Shown: piece by piece, positions 12,358 to 20,007 of the stretch
How positions within the stretch are numbered: position 1 is the first letter of the stretch
How the letters are laid out: each line of letters opens with the position of its first letter
Source of the DNA: a virus
Length of the DNA stretch: 23,000 bases
Virus record (IMG/VR): IMGVR_UViG_3300035688_000070
Location: 1-23,000 of that record
Direction: 5' to 3' (one strand)
Translations under genes and position numbers: made by a program
The notes under the pieces: generated by a model
Told to the model about the DNA's origin: nothing
What the model saw: only the letters and a program-made list of their open reading frames with translations
Database searches by the model: none

Positions 12358-13976
12358 GCGTTAACATTCCAAAGTGTGCCATTGTTTTTGGCAGTGTTAC
12401 TCCTCCTCAAGGCGACGTGATAGATTTGCGTGTGCATTTGGGCTGCACAAAAGAGGTTAGCAGTTTTGAGTGCTTGCTTCAGAACTGGAACAAAAAGTAT
12501 AGCTCCGGCGGAACTTTACCTATTAATGTGGGTATGGATGGAAGCATAAGCATCGGAAGAGGCGCAAATGTTCCGCAGATTATAACTTGTCGTGTTGAAA
12601 AGGTTCAATTTGAATCTCCTATATCAACGGAACATTATCTTCGTGTTAGCGGACGATGCTGGGGAGAGAAACTTTTCCGCAAAGTTGTAACAAAAACTTA
12701 TGATAATCAAAAAGGCGAAGCGATCGTTAAAGATCTGATAGATTATTATGTAGGCTTAAGCCATGTGCGAAATAGCGTAGAATTAATTGAAAACACTGAC
12801 ACTACTTTTACTCACTTAGACTATGAGAACAGTCCCGTATGGGATATTCTCAAGTATATTGCTCAAAGTTCCGATAAGGCTGGAGTTATCGGTTTTGACT
12901 TTAGAATTGCATCAGATGGGAAATTCGAGTTTTTCCCAATGAATGAAAAAGCATCATCGGTGAGCCTCAGCGGTAATATTGAAGTGAGCGAATACAGGAA
13001 AGACATCAGCAGGGTAAGAAACAAAATAATGATTTATGGCGTAGCTGATAAGTCTGCTCCATCCGACAAGGACGCTTGGACTGAGAGCCTAACGCCTGCT
13101 GACGGCAGCTGGAGCGGAGCCACCGGAAACACGCTGAGCCTCGACAGTGGTTCAAAGGCTAAGGGCTCCTACAGCATAAAAAACGTTCGCGGAACCGACG
13201 AGTATGCGGTCTCAACCCTCACTTTAAACAGCGACAAAGAAGTTAACGCCAACCTATACCCTGAACTCGGGGTTTTCTTGGCGGCTGACGCGGCCTATCC
13301 AATTAAAGTCCTATTATATGACACCTCAGGAAGGATTGCGTCTTACGGCAACAACATGGACGTCGGACTCGAAACTGTCGCTAATAAATGGACTCTCTTT
13401 AAGCGTAATGTTGGAGTGAACTATGCGGATCAATGGATCGTGGACGCTAACTTTGATTGGACTTTAATCAAGAAGGTCGAGTTTCAATATTTTGGGTACA
13501 GTGCTGGCGGTACAATCCTGTGGGTTGATGGTTTATATTTTGGCGGTTGTCGATACTCAGCCTTTAGAGAGGACACGGCAAGCGAGAACGCCTATGGCAC
13601 CCGTGAGCTTTCGGAGACGGATGAGGAGTTTGTAACCGACAACGAGTGTGACTTGAGGGCCAAGGCTCTGCTCGCCTACCTCAAAGACCCAGCGGAATCT
13701 CTCACCTTAACCAGCGCCGTCATAGACTATGGCACTACGCCGCTTCTCGCCGGAGACAAGATTCATGTGACACTGCCCAATGAGAACGTTGACTCTGATT
13801 TTCACATAGAAACCGTTGAGTATCGCGTGGACGCTAAGACTCAGACGCTTGAAATAACTTTGGAGCTTGGCAAACTTCCGCCACTGCTCGCCGACTACCT
13901 GTACGGCATGCGCACAATGTCCATAACCATTGAGAAGCTTGCACGGACAAAAGTTGGTAGAGGTGTTTTAGCGTGA
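12354..13976 (+). CDS. Tail hub (baseplate) protein with inserted jelly-roll domain
   Basis: A 540-residue protein starting in ATGA overlap with the tape measure. The first ~235 residues read like the N-terminal part of gp27/gpD-type hub proteins: FECLLQNWNKKYSSGG, the strand RVSGRCWGEKLFRKVV, and then YENSPVWDILKYIAQSSDKA. The C-terminal region after ~410 resumes the hub fold with YGTRELSETDEEFVTDNECD, then PLLAGDKIHVTLPNENVDSD, then EYRVDAKTQTLEITLELG. Residues ~240-405 are an insertion resembling a carbohydrate-binding jelly-roll (DGSWSGATGNTLSLDSGSKA, then LWVDGLYFGG). The inserted DNA looks more GC-rich than its flanks. Confidence 0.75.
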   Translation: MSVNIPKCAIVFGSVTPPQGDVIDLRVHLGCTKEVSSFECLLQNWNKKYSSGGTLPINVGMDGSISIGRGANVPQIITCRVEKVQFESPISTEHYLRVSGRCWGEKLFRKVVTKTYDNQKGEAIVKDLIDYYVGLSHVRNSVELIENTDTTFTHLDYENSPVWDILKYIAQSSDKAGVIGFDFRIASDGKFEFFPMNEKASSVSLSGNIEVSEYRKDISRVRNKIMIYGVADKSAPSDKDAWTESLTPADGSWSGATGNTLSLDSGSKAKGSYSIKNVRGTDEYAVSTLTLNSDKEVNANLYPELGVFLAADAAYPIKVLLYDTSGRIASYGNNMDVGLETVANKWTLFKRNVGVNYADQWIVDANFDWTLIKKVEFQYFGYSAGGTILWVDGLYFGGCRYSAFREDTASENAYGTRELSETDEEFVTDNECDLRAKALLAYLKDPAESLTLTSAVIDYGTTPLLAGDKIHVTLPNENVDSDFHIETVEYRVDAKTQTLEITLELGKLPPLLADYLYGMRTMSITIEKLARTKVGRGVLA

Positions 13977-14179
13977 GTCGATGGGCTGGCGAATCAATCC
14001 ACGATGCCATTCTAAGCCAGCTTGCAAGCGCTCCATTAGGCAAGAAAATCACAAAGTTAGTTGGTACACAGAACCCTGATGGAACAATTGCCACAATAAA
14101 AGCATATCAAGATACAGAGTTGCTTTTCACGCTTACATTCACTTGGACCGCGGATGGATGGATTATTACTCGAACATAA
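13973..14179 (+). CDS. Small tail protein after the hub
   Basis: GTG 13973 overlaps the hub stop by four bases (GTGA). The 68-residue product starts with a helix (SRWAGESIHDAILSQLASAP), followed by beta strands GTIATIKAYQDTELLFTLTF. Small proteins with a two-strand end such as this commonly follow hub genes in siphoviruses. I do not recognise a named family. A tail-tip role is inferred from position and coupling. Confidence 0.55.
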   Translation: MSRWAGESIHDAILSQLASAPLGKKITKLVGTQNPDGTIATIKAYQDTELLFTLTFTWTADGWIITRT

Positions 14180-14243
14180 TCGGCTCGATATGGTTGGCTT
14201 CAAAGCCTTCATGCGAGAAACCGAAAATTATGGAGGTAAAAAA

Positions 14244-14888
14244 ATGGAAAAAAGTGAAACCATATTAAAGCAAGTTGAATCAGATACACCGCCAAAAAAC
14301 ACTGGAACAGTTAAGCTTCATATTCTCGTGCATGACAAAGATGGGAAGCTCGTGAGAGAGAAGTTCATTGACAACGACATGTACCTGGACCAATGGGGCG
14401 CAATTATCGCTGCGCTGTTCAAGAACTTGGGCAACGGCACATATTCACTTTCAACGACTTACAGTTGCAAGAACTCTGGTGGAACCGCTGTAACTCTCGG
14501 AGGCGTCGCAGGAACAGGAAACAGTCCATTCTTTGCCACGGCGCTTGAAGGCTTAGCGGGACAGCTTAAAGTTGCAATTGGCACGGGAGCTGCTGCGGCA
14601 ACGCACACGGATTATTGGTTGCAAACGCCGATTAGCGGAGGGCAGGCTTATCCGTCAAGCGTCAGCGAGTCGAACCCGAGTGGCAACATATTATACGTAA
14701 GCTTCAGCGTTACGATAACATTAGCCACAGGCGCAACTGTAAGCGAGGCAGTGGTTCAATTGATCGTCTTGGATAGTGCTGGAGCACAGAAAGGATTGGC
14801 AATTACCCATGATGTTTTCACTGGCGTTGCTGTGCCAAGTGGCGGAAGCATAACGTTGAACTACACGTTCCAATATAATACAAGCTAA
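14244..14888 (+). CDS. Tail-tip/receptor-region structural protein
   Basis: The frame is open from 14154, but ATG 14244 is the likely start because GGAGGT (14232-14237) precedes it by six bases; this gives 214 residues. The first ~50 residues are hydrophilic. The body is beta-rich with Gly/Ala/Ser/Thr-rich strands: FIDNDMYLDQWGAIIAALFK, then LKVAIGTGAAAATHTDYWLQ, then LYVSFSVTITLATGATVSEA. The GTG...T..D..L pattern resembles a domain seen in many phage tail and minor structural proteins. The C-terminal strand FQYNTS ends the protein. A tail-tip or fibre-base role is inferred from position before the fibre gene. Confidence 0.6.
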   Translation: MEKSETILKQVESDTPPKNTGTVKLHILVHDKDGKLVREKFIDNDMYLDQWGAIIAALFKNLGNGTYSLSTTYSCKNSGGTAVTLGGVAGTGNSPFFATALEGLAGQLKVAIGTGAAAATHTDYWLQTPISGGQAYPSSVSESNPSGNILYVSFSVTITLATGATVSEAVVQLIVLDSAGAQKGLAITHDVFTGVAVPSGGSITLNYTFQYNTS

Positions 14889-14945
14889 ACACTAAATCCC
14901 CTTCTTTCTTTGTTTTCCTAACGCTATCGTAGAAGTGTTAAAGCT

Positions 14946-17375
14946 TTGACAACTACAGTTTCGACAGCAGTAGGTCAATATGCTACGGCTCTGGGTAACA
15001 GTCGCAAGTTGTTCAGGGATTCCTATGGCAAATACATCGCCGTATATAAAAACTCGACCGTTAGACTTGGCTACTGCAACAATGACCCGCCGACAAGTGG
15101 GTGGAGCGACAACACTTTAGGTTACGGTGTTGATGCGGGAGAAGCATTCGGAGTTGGAGCAGCTTATGATAGTACTAATGACCAGTTAATGGTTTGTTGG
15201 GTTCAATCAGCAAATCTTAAGTTAATGAGAATAACTTTTACACGAGATGGGAGCCATAATATTACGGCTTATTCGGCTGGAAGTCTTTTAGAGATTCCAA
15301 GAGTATATGACACCGTTCATAGTCCTTCCTTGTGGATGTTGCATAATGGCGAAGTTGCCTGTGTTTGGAGCGATGATAAAACAGGCGGTGCCAAGCACAG
15401 TGTCGTCAAGTTTTGCCGTGTAGTCTTCGGCAGCCCACCGACTTACAAGAATGCTGCTGGAACCGCAAGTAGTGTGGACACAATAAGCAGCGATTACACA
15501 TCAGGTTTTACTTTACGAGGTCCAAGCATTGTGGAACGCATTAATTCTGGGACTGGGCAATATGACCTGTTTGCTTTTTTTGGTAGTTCTTACTCTTCTG
15601 CTTATTTTAAAAAGAATAAAGCTTCATGGTCATCACCAAATTGGTCATGGGGAACGGAAGCTGACGTAAGTACAGCCTCTATTGCTTGTACTTTTGTAAA
15701 TTATGATACTGTGAATGGCTTAATTATAGTTGGGGGTTTCAAGGGAAGTCAGTTTATCGCCGATACAAGCATATATATTTACTCTATAGATGCTTCGGAT
15801 ACACAGACAACTATTTCTATTACTGGTTTAAGTTCTAAATATCGCTTATATGGTTCACTTTCAATTAACCAAGCAAATGGTGGTTATTATCTTTTTTACA
15901 CATTAGGTTCAGTAAGTTCTGGTCCTTTTGATGTCTATTATGCGAAGCGTTTAGGCGGTTCATGGGGCAGCGAAACCCAATTCACAACCACGACAAACGA
16001 GAACTACCCAAGCTGCAAGGTTGATGGCGCAGGCAACCGCATAGAACTGATTTGGACGCATTACACAGGCTCAGCATACAACGTATATTACGATTACCTA
16101 TCATTAGGCGCATTAACACAGAATATTTCAGAAACAGCGAGCGAAACCGGTGCATCAGCGACACAGAGCTTAAGTCAAGTCGCCAGTGGTTTGTTAAGCT
16201 GGATGGCAACGATTCCTCTAACGCAGATCGGTTCTCAACTTTTCTCTTATATAGCTACTATTCTATTGACGCAAACAGCAAGCGAAATGAGTGCGTCAGC
16301 AACACAAAATATAATGCAGAGTTCTATGGATAGCATCTTTTTATCGAATGTTTCAATTCCCCTAACTCAGGTTGGCTCTCAATCTTCATATTCTGCTACT
16401 ATTTCATTAACTCAAACTGCGATCGAAAGTTTTACGGCAGCTCTCTCAGGACTTTACGTAAACTTGACTGAAACGGGCTTTGAAACTATTTTTACGGCAA
16501 ACGTCTCTTTTCCGCTCGTAGAGATAGCTTCAGAACCTTTCTCTTACTATGCTACTATTCCGTTAACTCAAGCTTCGAGTGAAACTGGTGCATCAGCAAC
16601 TCAAAATATAACGCAGGTCAGTAGCTATTCGCTAAGCTGGATTCCAATAATTCCACTAACGCAGACAAGTCCACAAAGCTTCTCTTATGTCGCCACGATC
16701 CCATTAACGCAAACAGGAAGCGAGATAGGAGCGTCAGCAACTCAAAACATTACTCAAGCAGGTTTTCAAAGCTTCTCTTACGCTGCCACGATTCCGTTGA
16801 CTCAGGCTGCAGCCGAAAGTTTGCTGATGTCGAATGTCGCAATTCCCTTAACAGAGGTTGGTCAAGCACAAGTAATAGTTTCGAACATCACAATCCCCTT
16901 ATCTGAAATTTCCACCGAGACTGTGGCTGCAACTATTTCGGGACTTTCCGTAAGCTTGACTGAAACAGGTTTTGAAACTTTGTTCATGGCAAATATTGCT
17001 TTTCCACTCATGGAGATAGCAGCAGAAACAGCAGCGATAATTAACATTGCTTTTTCACTGACCGAAACAGGAACAGAGACAGCAACGATAATCAATATTT
17101 CTTTTTCGTTAACTCAAACAGGAACGGAAACCGGACAAACAGGGTTGGTCAACATTACGCAAGCTTCTATTCAGAGCGAGCAAATGACGAATGTCATGAT
17201 TCCTCTAAATCAAACTTCAACAGAGAATAGTTACACCGCCACATTCTCAATAATGGAATCCTCAATAGAGTCTTTCGCTCAATATGTTGGAGTTATCGTG
17301 TTTAAGCTGGAACTTGTGATAGGCAACGTAACCATTGATTTGAAAACGGGTAAAGTGGGATTTGTAGTTACTTAG
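14946..17375 (+). CDS. Long tail fibre: propeller-like head plus about 24 short repeats
   Basis: An 809-residue protein starting at TTG 14946; no better start is seen and no clear Shine-Dalgarno precedes it. Residues ~1-385 contain repeated W-rich beta blades (SGWSDNTLGYGV, WMLHNGEVACVWSDDKTGG, GGYYLFYTLGSV, GGSWGSETQFTTTTNENYPS, RIELIWTHYTGSAYNVYYDY), as in sialidase-type beta-propellers that bind glycans. Residues ~388-785 are about 24 repeats of 15-19 residues, consensus L-T-[QE]-x-x-x-[EQ]-[ST]-x4-A-x-I-P. The residue spacing suggests a beta-solenoid shaft. Many N-x-S/T sequons are present. A short C-terminal domain (VIGNVTIDLKTGKVG) closes it. It is inferred to bind the host surface. Confidence 0.75.
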   Translation: MTTTVSTAVGQYATALGNSRKLFRDSYGKYIAVYKNSTVRLGYCNNDPPTSGWSDNTLGYGVDAGEAFGVGAAYDSTNDQLMVCWVQSANLKLMRITFTRDGSHNITAYSAGSLLEIPRVYDTVHSPSLWMLHNGEVACVWSDDKTGGAKHSVVKFCRVVFGSPPTYKNAAGTASSVDTISSDYTSGFTLRGPSIVERINSGTGQYDLFAFFGSSYSSAYFKKNKASWSSPNWSWGTEADVSTASIACTFVNYDTVNGLIIVGGFKGSQFIADTSIYIYSIDASDTQTTISITGLSSKYRLYGSLSINQANGGYYLFYTLGSVSSGPFDVYYAKRLGGSWGSETQFTTTTNENYPSCKVDGAGNRIELIWTHYTGSAYNVYYDYLSLGALTQNISETASETGASATQSLSQVASGLLSWMATIPLTQIGSQLFSYIATILLTQTASEMSASATQNIMQSSMDSIFLSNVSIPLTQVGSQSSYSATISLTQTAIESFTAALSGLYVNLTETGFETIFTANVSFPLVEIASEPFSYYATIPLTQASSETGASATQNITQVSSYSLSWIPIIPLTQTSPQSFSYVATIPLTQTGSEIGASATQNITQAGFQSFSYAATIPLTQAAAESLLMSNVAIPLTEVGQAQVIVSNITIPLSEISTETVAATISGLSVSLTETGFETLFMANIAFPLMEIAAETAAIINIAFSLTETGTETATIINISFSLTQTGTETGQTGLVNITQASIQSEQMTNVMIPLNQTSTENSYTATFSIMESSIESFAQYVGVIVFKLELVIGNVTIDLKTGKVGFVVT

Positions 17376-17391
17376 TCGAGATGTTGACAAA

Positions 17392-17457
17392 ATGAAAAAT
17401 ATACACAAAAACTTGAAAAAGCAGCTTAAAGCCTTAAGCCGAGGCGATTTTACGTGA
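17392..17457 (+). CDS. Possible 21-residue basic leader peptide
   Basis: ATG 17392 opens a 21-codon frame ending TGA 17455-17457, which overlaps the next start GTG 17454 in ACGTGA. The peptide is rich in Lys and Leu (KNLKKQLKAL). The overlap could couple translation of the next gene. It could equally be a chance ORF: the AGGCGATT ribosome site at 17442-17449 belongs to the next gene, and only a weak site precedes this one. Confidence 0.2.
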   Translation: MKNIHKNLKKQLKALSRGDFT

Positions 17458-17834
17458 ATAAGAAAAAAGAAAGGCTTGAACCAGGAGACCTTGTCTGCAT
17501 ATTGTGGAACGACGCAAGCGTCGGATCCAGCTTCACCACCGCGGGAATTCCGGTTCCCGTTAAAAGCGTAGGCATATACGTAGGCTACGCTGGACAGCCA
17601 AAACATGCAATTCTCTGCCAAAACGACTTTTCCTACAACCCTGAATTGCACGATGTGGATTATACAGCAATCCCGTTTCCATGGTTCAAACAAACTCAAA
17701 TTCTCCATAAGGCTTTTGTAACAAGTGAAGAAGCAACGTTGATTCTCCAAAACGTTCTAACAGGCATGGGAACACGAAGAAGATGCAGAAGAATTTTCCA
17801 GATGAGGGCCAACAACCATGACAAGCTGGATTAG
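17454..17834 (+). CDS. Unknown protein with G-D-L-V...W-N-D-A and VGIYVG motifs
   Basis: GTG 17454 has AGGCGATT at 17442-17449 as ribosome site. The 126-residue product has EPGDLVCILWNDASVGSS, VKSVGIYVGYAGQPKHAILC, and ends in a helix and a basic tail (RRRCRRIFQMRA). The start and the V-G-I-Y-V-G strand recall NlpC/P60-like and related papain-like folds, but the His normally before VGIY is a Ser here, so the enzyme would be inactive or unrelated. Short proteins with a W-x-D-A motif also occur among phage accessory genes. The gene overlaps the following membrane protein by 17 bases. No function is assigned. Confidence 0.55.
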   Translation: MNKKKERLEPGDLVCILWNDASVGSSFTTAGIPVPVKSVGIYVGYAGQPKHAILCQNDFSYNPELHDVDYTAIPFPWFKQTQILHKAFVTSEEATLILQNVLTGMGTRRRCRRIFQMRANNHDKLD

Positions 17835-18075
17835 AAGGGCTTTAACAAAAAAGATAGCTCGCAAAGGACCAAAGGGAAAACAGCAAATAATAGTCATTGA
17901 ACCGAACGAAAAACTTGTTTTAATGGTGAAATTCGCAATAGCCATGACTGTTTGCCTCACAGCTCTCGAAGTTGCGCACATTGCTTTTCTGGGCAGATGG
18001 AATAGCGAAGTGTTCTCAGTCATAACAGGTCTAATAGGAACTATTTTAGGTGTATTAATTGGACAGCGTGCGTAA
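17818..18075 (+). CDS. Two-helix membrane protein, holin candidate
   Basis: ATG 17818 lies inside the end of the previous gene. The 85-residue product has a basic N-terminus (RRALTKKIARKGPKGKQQ), one transmembrane helix near residues 36-58 (VKFAIAMTVCLTALEVAHIA) and a second near 65-83 (VFSVITGLIGTILGVLIGQR). This size and topology match class II holins, which open the host membrane at the end of the lytic cycle. Its place after the fibre gene is a common site for lysis genes. No recognisable endolysin lies beside it, so the role is not certain. Confidence 0.48.
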   Translation: MTSWIRRALTKKIARKGPKGKQQIIVIEPNEKLVLMVKFAIAMTVCLTALEVAHIAFLGRWNSEVFSVITGLIGTILGVLIGQRA

Positions 18076-18139
18076 AAGAAAGCTTGAAGAGTTGCGCAAG
18101 AAACTGAAGGAACACCAATCAACAGGCGTAACCCGATAG
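18059..18139 (+). CDS. Possible 26-residue basic peptide overlapping the holin-like gene
   Basis: A frame from TTG 18059 (or GTG 18068, giving 23 residues) to TAG 18137-18139 overlaps the end of the holin-like gene. The peptide is almost entirely charged (RKRKLEELRKKLKEH), a possible short amphipathic helix. Its size makes chance likely. A coupled lysis accessory peptide is the alternative. Confidence 0.22.
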   Translation: MDSVRKRKLEELRKKLKEHQSTGVTR

Positions 18140-18160
18140 ATTTCTGTCGATTTTTGAGCA

Positions 18161-18167
18161 TTTTAAT
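18161..18167 (+). promoter_or_regulatory. TATA-like box upstream of the ABC-ATPase/GNAT gene
   Basis: TTTTAAT lies about 27 bases before ATG 18191 and 21 before ATG 18185. That spacing would give a transcript starting at or very near ATG 18191, i.e. nearly leaderless. It fits a gene expressed apart from the late operon. The CGATT (18148-18152) and AATCG (18165-18169) arms around it could also form a weak hairpin. The box is AT-only but short. Confidence 0.28.
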
Positions 18168-18184
18168 CGCTGTCAGCGGAGAGC

Positions 18185-19642
18185 ATGCACATGAGAAAAC
18201 ATGAATATTTTCAAATACAACAATATAGGAGACGATACGACCGCAAAACAGACAGATTCATAATTAACTTAGGCTACAAGACGGCTCCGCCGAAACCGAC
18301 AAGCAGAGTTGTGAGCGTTGCTGAAGGCTTCGGACTTGGCATGGATCAGTGGGAGAAGTTCATAGTTTACGATAATGTTGAGCTGAAAATAGGACGTACT
18401 GATATTACATATATCACGGGCGATTCAGGCTCAGGCAAAAGTGTGCTGCTTAAGGCTTTGGAAAAAGATATCAAAGGGGACATGGGCGTAAGCTGCATTA
18501 ACATTACCGACATCCAGCCTGAACCTGGCAAGCCTCTAATCGAAACAGTCGGCAAAACCCTCGAAGAAGGCTTGGAGCTTCTGAGTAAGGTAGGCTTAAA
18601 CGATGCTTTCCTTTTCCTTCGCAGTTATGAGCAGCTTAGCGACGGACAGAAATACCGTTATAAAATTGCGAAAATGATGGAGAGCCAAGCTCAATTCTGG
18701 GTTATGGATGAAGCTATGGCTACGCTTGACAGGGACACAGCTAAAATCGTTGCTTTTAACCTTCAGAAGCTCGCCAGGCAGCAGGGTAAAGCGGTTTTGG
18801 CAGCCACAACACACACAGATCTCTTCGAAGACTTAAACCCGTCAGTGCACATTCACAAGCGATTCGGCAAAGAAATAACAGTAAACTATTATCCAAACAC
18901 GCCGGCAAGGGAATGCAGTCTCATAAGAGAAATGCGAATAGAGCAAGGCACTGTTCAAGCTTGGCGCATGCTCGCAAGCTTCCACTACCGAAGCCACAAA
19001 ATAGCAGGACCGCGCAAAATCTTCTGCCTCAAACGTGGAGACGAACTCTGCGGAGTAATAGTCTATTGCTATCCGCCACCCACATGTTTTGGGCGCAGGC
19101 TCGTTCTGCCAAAAATGACCATGAAAGAATTGAATGAAAAGCTGAGCATCATCAGCCGAGTTGTTGTTCATCCGAAATACCGCACCATAGGTTTAGGCGC
19201 AAAACTCGTAAAGGAAACATTAGCAAAAGCTGGAACGCCATATGTGGAAATGCCAGCAGTCATGGCGAAATACAATCCCTTCGCGGAAAAAGCGGGCATG
19301 GAGAAAATAGCTGAGCAGCCACCGCCTAAAGAAGCCTTAAAGATTGCGGAAACCCTTCAGCATCTCGGCTTTAACATTCAACTTTTGGGGAGCGAGAAAT
19401 ACGTTTTGAATAAGCTGCAAACCCTAAGCGATGAAGGTCTAGAAAAAGTGCGAGAAGCATTCATTAAACATAGCCACTTACGGTTTATGAAGTATTTCTT
19501 CTGCCACATGCCTTTCGGAAGGAAGGAAGTTTACGCAAAAGAAGTAATGAAAGCCAGCCTTGAAAGGCTCTCGCACTTAATCAAAGTCTGCGGCTTCCTA
19601 ATGCAAACAAAAGTTTACCTTTTCTGGGAGCGACCAGTTTGA
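18185..19642 (+). CDS. ABC-type ATPase fused to a GNAT acetyltransferase (COG2401-type)
   Basis: A 485-residue protein. Starts at ATG 18185 or ATG 18191 are possible, with a weak GGAG site. The ATPase part has Walker A GDSGSGKS (residues 79-86), the signature LSDGQKYRYKIAKMM (from 151, Asp in place of the usual second Gly), Walker B FWVMDEAMATLD (171-182) and a switch His in TTHTDL. No transmembrane part exists, so it is a soluble ABC protein. The C-terminal part has RVVVHPKYRTIGLGAKLVKE (from 325), the acetyl-CoA-binding motif A of GNAT enzymes. The fusion matches COG2401, an archaeal family of unknown function. Acetylation substrate is unknown. A TATA-like TTTTAAT at 18161-18167 suggests its own promoter. 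Confidence 0.85.
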   Translation: MHMRKHEYFQIQQYRRRYDRKTDRFIINLGYKTAPPKPTSRVVSVAEGFGLGMDQWEKFIVYDNVELKIGRTDITYITGDSGSGKSVLLKALEKDIKGDMGVSCINITDIQPEPGKPLIETVGKTLEEGLELLSKVGLNDAFLFLRSYEQLSDGQKYRYKIAKMMESQAQFWVMDEAMATLDRDTAKIVAFNLQKLARQQGKAVLAATTHTDLFEDLNPSVHIHKRFGKEITVNYYPNTPARECSLIREMRIEQGTVQAWRMLASFHYRSHKIAGPRKIFCLKRGDELCGVIVYCYPPPTCFGRRLVLPKMTMKELNEKLSIISRVVVHPKYRTIGLGAKLVKETLAKAGTPYVEMPAVMAKYNPFAEKAGMEKIAEQPPPKEALKIAETLQHLGFNIQLLGSEKYVLNKLQTLSDEGLEKVREAFIKHSHLRFMKYFFCHMPFGRKEVYAKEVMKASLERLSHLIKVCGFLMQTKVYLFWERPV

Positions 19643-19696
19643 ATTCATAGACTGTCACGATCTTTTTAGCGCACGTGCTGTAGGCTCCCCTTGCTT

Positions 19697-19813
19697 ATGT
19701 CAGAATTTCTTAACAAAAAGTTAGACGGCCTAATAGGTCAAAAAGTAGCTGGGAAAGCGGGCAAAGGCTGGGCACTAACAACATTCCTACGAGAAGCATG
19801 GCTGCTAGGCTGA
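19697..19813 (+). CDS. 38-residue small protein, unknown
   Basis: ATG 19697 to TGA 19811-19813; residues include KKLDGLIGQKVAGKAGKGW and ALTTFLREAWLLG. It overlaps the next start at ATG 19798. No strong Shine-Dalgarno is seen. The overlap with the next frame and coding-like base pattern support it modestly. It may be the last intact gene of the viral segment. Confidence 0.35.
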   Translation: MSEFLNKKLDGLIGQKVAGKAGKGWALTTFLREAWLLG

Positions 19814-20007
19814 AACATGTTGCCCAGACAACCGTTGCTAAGCTTTTCGGACTTCATTCTACTCTAACCAAAACTCAGACTGAGATACAGCGGACTTACA
19901 CGGGTTTGGGCGCCGAGTTCGGTCAGCCTATAACGGCGGCTAACGTTGCTTTTGCTTTGAAGCGTGAGCCTGTAGCCCATAGGATAGTGTTTGCTGTGGC
20001 GCGCGTG
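19798..20007 (+). pseudogene. N-terminal stub of a possible second portal-like protein, broken at the junction
   Basis: From ATG 19798 about 65-70 residues read like real coding sequence. After a basic helix (KHVAQTTVAKLFGLHS) comes FGQPITAANVAFALKREPVA, then HRIVFAVARVL. This 'A-L-x-R-x-P-V-A-x-R-I-V-x-x-x-A' stretch resembles the start of DUF1073/gp6-type portals, where a residue-order of this kind precedes the wing. After ~20000 the frame continues to 20151 only as the antisense of a clear minus-strand gene, so the true gene is probably cut near 20000. The actual portal of this virus is at 380-1765 and is unrelated in this stretch. The portal-like call is tentative. Confidence 0.35.

Noticed and set aside
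14154-14243. Longer start for the tail-tip protein at 14154
   Set aside because: The first 30 residues overlap the previous gene's end and lack a ribosome site, whereas GGAGGT lies just before ATG 14244.
14887-14942. AACACT...AGTGTT inverted repeat before the fibre gene
   Set aside because: Six pairs around a loop of more than 40 bases is weak and likely due to chance; the T-rich stretch alone might end transcription.
14946-17375. CRISPR array or diversity-generating cassette in the repeat region
   Set aside because: The repeats are degenerate, in frame and of variable length, encoding a protein shaft; no spacers and no reverse transcriptase are present.
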